Shown one piece after another: positions 1 through 5,633 of a stretch of DNA of 7,824 nt. A program made the position numbers and the translations under genes. The DNA lies in NCBI GenBank assembly GCA_003354055.1, contig PIVQ01000318.1, positions 1-7,824 of the forward strand, in the 5' to 3' direction. Source of the DNA: Desulfobacteraceae bacterium (GTDB lineage: Bacteria > Desulfobacterota > Desulfobacteria > Desulfobacterales > Desulfobacteraceae). Each line of letters opens with the position of its first letter. The first letter of the stretch is position 1. The notes beneath the pieces were generated by a model that did not search any database, was not told the DNA's origin, and saw only the letters and a program-made list of their open reading frames with translations.

Positions 1-3000
1 GCGGAAGACACCTTCTTCCAGAAAGCCGCCGATATGTACGAGGGCTTTAAGAAACACCGGAAAGATCTTGGAAAAAACTATGAAGACGATGTTTCCCCCA
101 TGGCTCACATTTTCAAAACCACCATGTATTCCGCCGAAAAGCTTGGCGGCGCGTATAAACGGCTTTGGAATGCGATCAGGCAGCAGAATGATCATAAATT
201 CAAAGCACAGCGGGATCTTTGGTATGAAGGTGATGAATCCCTTCTGGAAGCCTTCAAAGCGTATACCAAGGAGAACAAGGCCGAGTATGCCGAATTGCAG
301 GAGTATCTTACAACCCGGGACATTGAGAAAAAAGGCTTCCTTGTAACGAAAAAAGGGGATGAATTCCAGCTTTTACACTGGAAAAAGAAAAACGGGGTCC
401 GGGAGGTGCTTGGCACCTTTGGAGACAAAGAGTCTGCATGGAAAGAAGGAATCCGGATAGAGGCCATGGAATCGGGTTTTTCCGACAAGGGGAAGGCTGC
501 CCTGGCTGATTTCCGGAAAATGTCCCACAACCTTTATCATCACTTTGCCCGGAACCTGGAAGAATCAATCGCGGCATATGAAAAAGCCGGGCAGCCTTTG
601 CCTCAGATCACCATCCAGAACGAGGACGGTGTGACCAAGGTTGATTTAAGGGCAGCCGCCGACAAAATGGGGGATCTGAGGGGATCATATTTTCCTAGGC
701 TCAGAAATTCCGGAAAATGGCGGGTAATGGGTTATAAGAAGGGATCCGCCAAACAGATGCAGTTCTTTGACACCCGGCGTCTTCCCGGGGGTGCAAACGC
801 ATATCGAGCTGAACTGGAAAGAAAAGGGTTTAAAACCGAGATCGAAAAGGTTGGGAAGTTTTCAGAGGATCTTTTTTCAACCCTGGAACCGTTACTGGCA
901 CAGCAGCAAATCTTAAATAAGGCCATGAAGGATCTTTCCAATGAAGAAAAACACCGGATCCTTGAAGATGCAAATATCAAATCCAGGTGGGAAGGTGATA
1001 CCTTCATTCTCCATGGAGCCCTCCGGGATAATATTGAGGCATCGGTAAGGCATTTGGGCGGAAAATATAAAGAAAGATGGTTGGGAAATAGTTTCCGGCC
1101 GGAAATTGCCTTTGAAGATGTTCCGGCCCAGGATCCGGTTGAGTTCGAGAAAAAAGTCACGGATGCCATCCTACATGCCGGTGGGCTTGAAAAGGATATG
1201 GATCTTGCCTTTGCCGACGCCATGGTAAAGCAATATGACGCCATCCTTAAAGGCCGGGGTGCCAGGTCCCGGATGTTGGCCAGGTCCGAAAATGTGGGGC
1301 TCGATGTCACACAGGGTTATGAACTGGATCCGGTGACGGCCATCACATCGGCAATGCAAGCAGCAGCAGGAAGTGAAGCAAAGGCCATTGTCGCAAAAGA
1401 AGGATCCGCCGCCATATCTGGCCGGGATATCTCTTGGCAGGATTACAAAAAAGGTAAATCCGGGGATATTGAAGGATTGGAACAGGATCTTGATTCCCTT
1501 TCCATGAACTCCCCGGAAGAGAAAGCCCGGAAAAAGGAACTGGATAGAAAGTTGATCAGTCTCAGGCGGGAAATGGAAAACAATTTCAATCCATCTCCCA
1601 ATTATATGATCACTAAACAGAGACAAATTAAGGCCATCCACAAGGAAATGAAAAGCCTTGTTAAATGGATTGATGGAGCCCAGGCCAATAAAATAAAGCA
1701 AGACATCACCCAGGCTAAGACTGGACTGTATGAAGAATATTTAAAGATGGTGGATGACAGGAAGCTTGATGCAAAGACCCAGGCAACGGCCCATAAAGAA
1801 GCCACGGCAGCACTAAAGGATATTCTCCGTAATGAAGAGTTTGCGGACCGTGTTTTAGGCACATTGAAAGGTTTGGCTGTTTGGCAATATCTTGGGCTCC
1901 GGGTAAGCTCCGCAGCTGTCAATGTGACAAATATGGGTTTCGGTGTCCCGGCTGCCATCAATGGGGAAACGGACAACGATGTTTCCATCAAGACGGCATT
2001 GAAGCATATCGGGGCTTCAATGAAAAACTTTGCATCACACAGGAGGGGCAAACTCATTGGCACACAGCAATTGGTTTTTGATGAGATCCAGGAAAAAGGA
2101 TGGGATTCACCCGTATTCAACCGGGAAGCCTTTGATGTTCTTTCCACCAAATTAGGAAAGGGATGGAACTTTGCCCTTGAAAAATCAATGTGGTTATTCG
2201 GGAAAGCGGAAGAGTTGAACCGGGCATCAACCATTGCAGCCACCTACTTTGCCATGAAAGAGGCGAATACTGGAGCCTGGGATCACGACGCCATGATGGA
2301 ACGGGCAAAAGACATTTCAGATAAAGCCCATGGTGACTATTCCAAGGCAAACCGGCCATTCCAGATGCGGGGCAGTAACCTTGCCTCCCAGGTTCTACAG
2401 GCAAGTTATGTGTTTCAGACTTTTACCCACAACTACTTGCAAGAAATGTATCGCCTTGGGTGGGATAAAAAGCAGTATAAAGCCGCCTTGTGGATGGCTC
2501 TTTCCCCGGCTCTCTTCGGAATCGGTGCGACTCTGCCGGTGGGTGTTGCAAAGGGGCTTTCCAGTGCATTTGGTGGTGATGATCCAGAAGAAGGATTGAT
2601 CAAGCTGGCGGAATCCTCCTTTGGTATGGGTGACATTGCCCGGAATGGTATCATGGGCGTTTTTGATCATGGTATCAATCTCCGGGGATCTTTGGCAACT
2701 CGGTTTGGTGTCCCCTCCACATTCATGGATATTTTTGGGGCTCCCGGGGCTGTTGTGTCGGATTGGTGGGAAGGCGGAAAGAATATATCCAATGGCCAAT
2801 TCATGCAGGGTGCTGAAAAGATGTTGCCGGCAGCAGCAGGGAACATCCTGAAAGGATACCGGGAACACACAACCGGAGCTACTACCCGGTCAGGATCCCC
2901 CATTTTTTGGGGCAAGGACCAGCTTAAAGGCGATTCCATAGACATGGTATTAAGGATGCTCTCCTTTAACCCTACCAATCTTTCAAAAAAAAAAGAGATC

Positions 3001-3270
3001 CAATGGAGTGAATACAAGACCCAAACCAGGTACAGGACCATAAAATCCGAATTAATCAGGAGATATAAGGCGGAAATGGCTTTAACAATTGAAAACCGTT
3101 CCCGGCATGATATTCTCAAAATCAAGGCGGATATCAGGGATTACAACCAACGGATAAAAGACAAGGATCTGACCCGGTTGGGGTTGCTGATAACAGACCG
3201 CGGTATGAAGGATGCCATAAGGCGAAATGTTAAAGCACCTAAACGGGAACGATTAAGAAGAGACTTGTAG
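1..3270 (+). CDS. Large phage virion-type protein, PLxRFG / large polyvalent protein class (5' partial)
   Basis: The frame is open from the first base, 11 codons ahead of the first ATG at 34, so the true start probably lies upstream and at least 1089 residues are visible. Counting from that ATG, the first half is hydrophilic, and residues about 470-640 are very rich in Lys, Glu and Leu heptad-like stretches (likely coiled coil). A more hydrophobic part follows at about 640-680, with a glycine-rich amphipathic or membrane-like stretch at about 830-865. The segment GSLATRFGVPS (residues 885-895) matches the C-terminal signature of the PLxRFG proteins, very large phage proteins thought to be carried in the virion and delivered with the DNA. 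The tail is strongly basic. It ends 8 bases before a lysis cassette, which fits the end of a late structural operon. The family call comes from recalled motif resemblance, so the function (internal or ejected virion protein) is inferred. No catalytic motif was identified in the visible part. Confidence 0.65.
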   Translation, partial: AEDTFFQKAADMYEGFKKHRKDLGKNYEDDVSPMAHIFKTTMYSAEKLGGAYKRLWNAIRQQNDHKFKAQRDLWYEGDESLLEAFKAYTKENKAEYAELQEYLTTRDIEKKGFLVTKKGDEFQLLHWKKKNGVREVLGTFGDKESAWKEGIRIEAMESGFSDKGKAALADFRKMSHNLYHHFARNLEESIAAYEKAGQPLPQITIQNEDGVTKVDLRAAADKMGDLRGSYFPRLRNSGKWRVMGYKKGSAKQMQFFDTRRLPGGANAYRAELERKGFKTEIEKVGKFSEDLFSTLEPLLAQQQILNKAMKDLSNEEKHRILEDANIKSRWEGDTFILHGALRDNIEASVRHLGGKYKERWLGNSFRPEIAFEDVPAQDPVEFEKKVTDAILHAGGLEKDMDLAFADAMVKQYDAILKGRGARSRMLARSENVGLDVTQGYELDPVTAITSAMQAAAGSEAKAIVAKEGSAAISGRDISWQDYKKGKSGDIEGLEQDLDSLSMNSPEEKARKKELDRKLISLRREMENNFNPSPNYMITKQRQIKAIHKEMKSLVKWIDGAQANKIKQDITQAKTGLYEEYLKMVDDRKLDAKTQATAHKEATAALKDILRNEEFADRVLGTLKGLAVWQYLGLRVSSAAVNVTNMGFGVPAAINGETDNDVSIKTALKHIGASMKNFASHRRGKLIGTQQLVFDEIQEKGWDSPVFNREAFDVLSTKLGKGWNFALEKSMWLFGKAEELNRASTIAATYFAMKEANTGAWDHDAMMERAKDISDKAHGDYSKANRPFQMRGSNLASQVLQASYVFQTFTHNYLQEMYRLGWDKKQYKAALWMALSPALFGIGATLPVGVAKGLSSAFGGDDPEEGLIKLAESSFGMGDIARNGIMGVFDHGINLRGSLATRFGVPSTFMDIFGAPGAVVSDWWEGGKNISNGQFMQGAEKMLPAAAGNILKGYREHTTGATTRSGSPIFWGKDQLKGDSIDMVLRMLSFNPTNLSKKKEIQWSEYKTQTRYRTIKSELIRRYKAEMALTIENRSRHDILKIKADIRDYNQRIKDKDLTRLGLLITDRGMKDAIRRNVKAPKRERLRRDL

Positions 3271-3278
3271 GGATCAAC

Positions 3279-3464
3279 ATGGAAATTGATTGGCAAGAAA
3301 TAGCAGGGTATGTGGTTGGTTTTTTCACATGGATTTACGGGAAAATGCCAGCCACATGCGAAGGATGGACGGACCTAATCGCTTTTTTAATTGTGGCGGT
3401 TACATTCGTTTTTATCACTATGCCGAAAGCATGGGATTATCAAAAACAACGGAGGGCCAAATGA
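3279..3464 (+). CDS. Small phage membrane protein in lysis cassette
   Basis: This encodes 61 residues. AGGGA at 3269-3273 overlaps the previous stop codon and sits 5 bases before the ATG. The protein has a weakly hydrophobic N-terminal stretch (residues about 8-22) and a clear transmembrane helix (about 32-50, LIAFLIVAVTFVFITM), and ends in a basic tail (KQRRAK). That topology suits a small inner-membrane protein with a cytoplasmic C-terminus. Its stop overlaps the start of the endolysin gene (ATGA), so the two are probably translated together. The position suggests a role in lysis, such as a second holin, antiholin or pinholin. No family is recognised and the role is inferred from context only. 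Confidence 0.6.
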   Translation: MEIDWQEIAGYVVGFFTWIYGKMPATCEGWTDLIAFLIVAVTFVFITMPKAWDYQKQRRAK

Positions 3465-3808
3465 GCCTATCAAAGAAGCAACAACGATTCACCCTTTGTA
3501 TAGGTAAGCTGATCATCTATGCACACAGTAAAGGGTATGGTCTTACTCAGGGAGATGGTTATCGGGATCCCAAGGTTCACGGGGAATTTGGAGAGAAAAA
3601 GTCTTATTCCGCAGCCAACAGTGTTCATAAGATTCGCCTGGCTGATGATCTCAATCTGTTCATTGACGGTAAGTACGTGCCGGACGGCAATCACCCTGCA
3701 TGGCTTGACCTGGGTGAGTATTGGGAATCGTTGGATCTGGATGCTAGATGGGGTGGACGTTTTAATGATGCAAACCATCTTTCATTTAAGCATTGGGGGT
3801 GTAAGTAA
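3461..3808 (+). CDS. Phage endolysin, M15-type zinc peptidase (VanY/T5 endolysin-like)
   Basis: This is a 115-residue peptidase predicted to cut the peptide stem of peptidoglycan, probably as an L-alanyl-D-glutamate endopeptidase or DD-carboxypeptidase. The zinc site is readable: S54-x-H56, then A61-D62-D63, matching the SxHxxxxAxD motif with H56 and D63 as ligands. D103-A-N-H106 follows WGGRF, with H106 as third ligand and D103 as the acid/base residue. In phage T5 endolysin the corresponding residues are His66, Asp73, Asp130 and His133, with the same spacing inside each pair. The start at 3461 is chosen because GGAGGG lies 4 bases upstream and the ATG overlaps the stop of the preceding gene as ATGA; a longer in-frame start at 3290 would run through that gene. 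There is no signal peptide, so export would depend on the holin. Its TAA shares a base with the next ATG. Confidence 0.85.
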   Translation: MSLSKKQQRFTLCIGKLIIYAHSKGYGLTQGDGYRDPKVHGEFGEKKSYSAANSVHKIRLADDLNLFIDGKYVPDGNHPAWLDLGEYWESLDLDARWGGRFNDANHLSFKHWGCK

Positions 3809-4305
3809 TGGCATTTGGATGGGTTACAGCAATTAAAGAAAGTGTTCAAGGCGTTTTTAGCCTTGCCAAGGCACCAATTGAAGGTTGGCAGAAACGAAAA
3901 ACCTTGAAGACCCAAACGGATAATGAGATCCGTAAGATTGATGCAAATACCCGAAACAAACGTGCTGATGCTCAGATTGAAATGGCCAAGAATGGTCAGA
4001 TGATTGAAGCGGATTATGATGCCCGGGCGCAGGATAATATGAAACACACCTGGAAGGATGAGTATCTGGTTGTCCTTTTGTTTCTTCCGGTCCTTATGCT
4101 CTTTATCAGTCCTCTAATAATGGATTGGTACCCTAATTTCCAATACCAGGTGATCGCCTCTGTAAAGGCCCTGGACGAGTTCCCTGCTTGGTACACGTTC
4201 CTTTTAACAGGTATTGTGATCGCAACCTTTGGGCTGCGTTGGTATTATAGTAGAGGGACCAAAACAAAGGAGAAGCCACTTTCGAAGACGATGATCGCTA
4301 AATAG
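3808..4305 (+). CDS. Holin-like protein (resembles holin of 3TMs family)
   Basis: This encodes 165 residues starting at TAATG, overlapping the endolysin stop by one base, with a G-rich stretch (GGGGGTG, 3795-3801) as a likely ribosome site. Residues 1-85 are charged and probably helical (many Lys, Glu, Asp, Asn and Gln). WKDEYLVVLLFLPVLMLFI (about 86-105) is a first membrane helix preceded by the WKDE motif often seen in this holin group. A loop with aromatic residues leads to WYTFLLTGIVIATFGLRWYY (about 133-152), a second helix, and a basic tail ends the protein. The 'WKDE...W...GIVIA..FGLR' pattern resembles the GTA-type 'holin of 3TMs' family (PF11351), although only two strong helices are visible. 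Directly following an endolysin without its own secretion signal, it is the best candidate for the pore former. The function is inferred. Confidence 0.65.
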   Translation: MAFGWVTAIKESVQGVFSLAKAPIEGWQKRKTLKTQTDNEIRKIDANTRNKRADAQIEMAKNGQMIEADYDARAQDNMKHTWKDEYLVVLLFLPVLMLFISPLIMDWYPNFQYQVIASVKALDEFPAWYTFLLTGIVIATFGLRWYYSRGTKTKEKPLSKTMIAK

Positions 4306-4379
4306 TTTTTGATAAATATTTTTTTTTATGCGATTGTTTTCCCATCTTGGAACCCAAAAAGATAGGAGTTGAAAAAAAG

Positions 4380-4658
4380 TTGAAAAAAATTCGTTATTTT
4401 TTCGTTTTCGCCATTTTTACCGTTATTTTTGTGTTTGCGCTGTCTTTTGGTGGGACTCGTGATGGTCCCGAAAGGGTTGCAGCCGCCTTTGACGACCCTG
4501 TCCCTTTTGTGGAAACCAGTGCCTCTTGTGTCCAGTGCCATGGAGGGCTGGATGCCGATAGAATTGTCATGGGGGTTTCCCCCCTGATTGATACTGAAAC
4601 TGCTTTTACCTACGTTCTAACGTACAACGGCACCGGGGTCAGATTAGACCCGGGCTGA
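4380..4658 (+). CDS. Small exported protein with one c-type heme motif (CxxCH)
   Basis: This encodes about 92 residues from a TTG start, chosen because AGGAG (4364-4368) lies 11 bases upstream; another in-frame TTG at 4347 has no ribosome site. The N-terminus looks like a signal peptide: KKIR, then an uninterrupted hydrophobic run rich in Phe, Val and Ile (residues about 6-24). The mature part holds one CVQCH heme-attachment motif (Cys50, Cys53, His54), with a Met 14 residues later (IVMG) that could be a ligand. Only about 38 residues follow the motif, short for a class I cytochrome c, so it may be a truncated or decayed cytochrome-like protein. It lies 74 bases after the holin stop and before a terminator, so it could be a prophage cargo gene read from the late operon. 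No family is recognised. A chance ORF is possible, but signal peptide plus CxxCH together argue for a real gene. Confidence 0.5.
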   Translation: MKKIRYFFVFAIFTVIFVFALSFGGTRDGPERVAAAFDDPVPFVETSASCVQCHGGLDADRIVMGVSPLIDTETAFTYVLTYNGTGVRLDPG

Positions 4659-4679
4659 CAGCTCAGACAAGACAATTAG

Positions 4680-4718
4680 AAAAGCCCCAAGGAAAGCATG
4701 AATCCTTGGGGCTTTTTT
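4680..4718. terminator. Bidirectional rho-independent terminator, copy 1
   Basis: A perfect 14-bp inverted repeat (AAAAGCCCCAAGGA at 4680-4693 and TCCTTGGGGCTTTT at 4703-4716) surrounds a 9-base loop, AAGCATGAA. T runs flank the stem in both orientations. It can end the phage late transcript on the + strand and the small gene on the minus strand. The stem and the loop core AGCATG recur in the terminator at 5388-5434. Confidence 0.9.
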
Positions 4719-4744
4719 CATGTATATATAGCTCATTGGGTTTT

Positions 4745-4996
4745 TCAAGCGGATATTTTTCCTCTTTCAACTTCCAATGGTACTACGCCGGGCTGGATCA
4801 TATCTATTGATTCGACGGCACTCGGAAAAGCCTCCCGCATAGATCTGATAACGACACTGGCATCCTCTCTGGCTTTCAAAAGCCGATCTCTTGCTATTTC
4901 ATTTTGTTCAAGTGCGTTTTCGATGTTCCAAAAAGTATTGGTGGTCGCCTGAAGAAACGATAAAACAGCTTTGGGTGCTAACTCAAATTCCGACAT
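4745..4996 (-). CDS. Small hypothetical protein, opposite strand, in prophage tail
   Basis: This encodes 83 residues starting MSEFELAPKAV. The start at 4996 is chosen because GGAG lies 8 bases upstream; an in-frame ATG at 5014 has only an A/T run before it and itself overlaps this ribosome site. The protein looks soluble, mixed in charge and largely helical: a stretch rich in Asn, Glu and Gln (about residues 20-45, FWNIENALEQNEIARDRLLK), then a probable amphipathic helix to about residue 65 and a Pro-containing C-terminus. No transmembrane segment, signal peptide, Cys pair or catalytic motif is seen. It runs against the phage late genes and ends 27 bases from the shared terminator, which is the usual arrangement of a gene expressed from the resident prophage. 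The family is not recognised and no function is proposed beyond that context. Confidence 0.6.
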   Translation of the reverse strand: MSEFELAPKAVLSFLQATTNTFWNIENALEQNEIARDRLLKAREDASVVIRSMREAFPSAVESIDMIQPGVVPLEVERGKISA

Positions 4997-5046
4997 AGTA
5001 TCTACTCCATACAAATGTTAAAAAAAACGACGTTTTCGATTGAAAT

Positions 5047-5115
5047 GGGCCATGTTCGGTTGACAGACCGTTAACCAAAGAACCGGCGGGCGCAGAAGGC
5101 CCCCGAACATAGCCC
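5047..5115. repeat. Long imperfect inverted repeat with inner hairpin (possible structured leader RNA)
   Basis: GGGCCATGTTCGG (5047-5059) pairs with CCGAACATAGCCC (5103-5115) over 13 positions with a single mismatch. Inside it, GGGC (5088-5091) pairs with GCCC (5099-5102). On the minus strand it would lie in the leader of the small gene starting at 4996, about 50 bases from its start, so it could be a regulatory RNA fold. It could also be a protein-binding site. There is no T run after either arm, so a terminator is unlikely. Confidence 0.6.
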
Positions 5116-5116
5116 A

Positions 5117-5139
5117 CAATATGCGTAGACCCAATATGC
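5117..5139 (+). repeat. Direct repeat CAATATGC x2
   Basis: CAATATGC occurs at 5117-5124 and again at 5132-5139, 15 bases apart start to start. The second copy overlaps the -10 element of the candidate minus-strand promoter. It could be part of a binding site; nothing more can be said. Confidence 0.4.
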
Positions 5140-5159
5140 ATGGCTCATTCGGCTGTCAA
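5131..5159 (-). promoter_or_regulatory. Candidate sigma70 promoter for the small minus-strand gene
   Basis: On the minus strand, a consensus -35 TTGACA (5159-5154) is followed after 17 bases by TATTGG (5136-5131), a weak -10. Transcription would start near 5124, giving a leader of about 130 bases that contains the 5047-5115 inverted repeat before the start at 4996. The weak -10 makes this tentative. Confidence 0.3.
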
Positions 5160-5175
5160 CCCGAGTCCTGACAAC

Positions 5176-5200
5176 GTGCCAAGACGCTGCTATTTGGCAC
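5176..5200. repeat. Small hairpin GTGCCAA / TTGGCAC
   Basis: A perfect 7-bp inverted repeat with an 11-base loop lies just upstream (in the minus-strand sense) of the candidate promoter. It could be an operator palindrome; no T run follows either arm. Confidence 0.4.
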
Positions 5201-5280
5201 TGTTTTCACTCCATTGTCAAGTCGAATTTAATAAGAAATATGTTAAATTATGTAGGATAAAAAAAGAGGCGTTCCTCAGA

Positions 5281-5309
5281 TTTACAGGCGGTTTTTTATT
5301 TGATAAAAT
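5281..5309 (+). promoter_or_regulatory. Sigma70-type promoter upstream of candidate small RNA
   Basis: TTTACA (5281-5286, one change from TTGACA), exactly 17 bases, then TAAAAT (5304-5309, one change from TATAAT). This is the best-matching promoter seen in the intergenic DNA. It points towards the terminator at 5388-5434 with no open frame between, so its product is probably a short non-coding RNA. AT-rich context raises the chance of a coincidental match. Confidence 0.45.
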
Positions 5310-5315
5310 TAATTT

Positions 5316-5434
5316 GTTTTGCTCCACTTTTAGTGGGTAATGTAATGTTACTCTGTGGTAGCAAGGAGTAGTATGTAGGGATTGACTAAAAAAAGACCCC
5401 AAGGATAGCATGTTCTCCTTGGGGTCTTTTTTTT
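5316..5434 (+). ncRNA. Candidate prophage small RNA (about 115-120 nt)
   Basis: The interval between a good promoter and a strong intrinsic terminator contains no usable ORF. It can fold small hairpins at 5324-5336 (CCACT-TTT-AGTGG) and 5337-5351 (GTAA...TTAC), then ends in the terminator stem with loop core AGCATG and an 8-T tail. An AAGGAG sequence (5363-5368) is followed by ATG directly joined to TAG (5373-5378), so a ribosome could bind but no peptide would be made. The start is estimated as 7 bases after the -10. It matches no RNA family I recognise. It could equally be decayed DNA that keeps its signals. Confidence 0.35.
5388..5434 (+). terminator. Rho-independent terminator, copy 2
   Basis: GACCCCAAGGA (5395-5405) pairs with TCCTTGGGGTC (5416-5426, perfect apart from what the A/T flanks add), with loop TAGCATGTTC and 8 Ts after it. 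An A run on the left side (5388-5394) would give activity on the minus strand too. The stem differs from the terminator at 4680-4718 only near its base, and the loop core AGCATG is kept, which suggests duplication or selected loop sequence. Confidence 0.85.
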
Positions 5435-5435
5435 A

Positions 5436-5455
5436 ATGTTGTCCAGATGTTGTCC
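5436..5455 (+). repeat. Tandem 9-bp direct repeats ATGTTGTCC next to att site
   Basis: ATGTTGTCC occurs at 5436-5444 and 5447-5455, exactly 11 bases (one helical turn) apart. They sit 36 bases from the tRNA-derived core, on the phage side. Direct repeats in phase next to an att core are typical of integrase or excisionase arm sites, so this is a reasonable inferred role. Confidence 0.45.
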
Positions 5456-5490
5456 GTTGTAAAAATAATCACCATCAATTCAACTACTTA

Positions 5491-5529
5491 TACCTCCGCG
5501 TGGAAGTTCAAGTCTTCTCTTCGGTACCA
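5491..5529 (+). other. Distal prophage att site: 3' fragment of a tRNA gene (probably tRNA-Leu)
   Basis: A T-arm is clear: GGAAG (5502-5506), loop TTCAAGT (5507-5513, fits TTCRANY), CTTCT (5514-5518, one G-U pair). It is followed by acceptor strand CTTCGGT (5519-5525), discriminator A (5526) and CCA (5527-5529). The upstream TACCTCCGCG could be the 3' side of a long variable arm, and the TTCAAGT loop with a GGTACCA end resembles leucine tRNAs. No D-arm, anticodon arm or 5' acceptor strand (ACCGAAG or GCCGAAG) precedes it, so this is not a working gene. Phages that integrate into a tRNA gene rebuild it at one end and leave such a displaced 3' piece at the other. The polarity puts the prophage to the left and host DNA to the right. 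The exact core boundaries and the tRNA identity are inferred. Confidence 0.7.
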
Positions 5530-5534
5530 AAATA

Positions 5535-5579
5535 AACAAAGGCCTTTCAGAGATTTTATTACTCTGAAAGGCCTTTGTT
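5535..5579. terminator. Long hairpin terminator, originally of the tRNA gene
   Basis: AACAAAGGCCTTTCAGAG (5535-5552) and CTCTGAAAGGCCTTTGTT (5562-5579) form an 18-bp perfect stem with a 9-base AT loop. It starts 6 bases after the CCA of the tRNA fragment, where a tRNA terminator is expected. T-rich sequence follows on + (TTTGTTGTTT) and on minus (TTTATTTT), so it can also stop transcripts from the HNH operon. Confidence 0.75.
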
Positions 5580-5609
5580 GTTTCCAGGGGGGGGGCAACA
5601 AAGGCCTTT
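5567..5609. repeat. Alternative hairpin and G9 tract beside terminator
   Basis: The right arm of the terminator, AAAGGCCTTTGTTG (5567-5580), is also complementary to CAACAAAGGCCTTT (5596-5609), with a loop holding nine consecutive Gs (5587-5595). The two stems cannot form together. The third copy may be a partial inverted duplication. The G run is a slippage-prone site. Confidence 0.6.
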
Positions 5610-5633
5610 AAAACTATTTGAATCGCACGAGGG

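Larger units (their letters stand above)
5058..5161. repeat. 9-bp inverted repeat GGTTGACAG / CTGTCAACC
   Basis: GGTTGACAG at 5058-5066 is mirrored exactly by CTGTCAACC at 5153-5161. The first copy overlaps the inner edge of the 5047-5115 inverted repeat, and the second contains the TTGACA of the candidate minus-strand promoter. Two inverted sites about 90 bases apart around a promoter could be operator half-sites for a looping repressor. This role is inference. Confidence 0.4.

Noticed and set aside
732..2868. Long minus-strand frames opposite the large phage gene
   Set aside because: They are shadows of the + strand coding sequence, with no ribosome sites or recognisable motifs.
3290..3460. 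N-terminal extension of the endolysin frame
   Set aside because: It would lie over the small membrane protein gene; the start at 3461 has a perfect GGAGGG and an ATGA overlap.
4347..4379. Earlier TTG start for the CxxCH protein
   Set aside because: No ribosome site precedes it, whereas AGGAG fits the TTG at 4380.
5140..5340. 66-residue + strand ORF
   Set aside because: No ribosome site, overlaps repeat-rich regulatory DNA and a promoter, and its composition follows the AT-rich background.
5217..5411. 64-residue minus-strand ORF
   Set aside because: It begins inside the terminator hairpin at 5388-5434 and has no ribosome site.
5491..5529. A complete tRNA gene
   Set aside because: Only the T-arm and 3' acceptor strand are present; no D-arm, anticodon arm or 5' acceptor strand precedes it.
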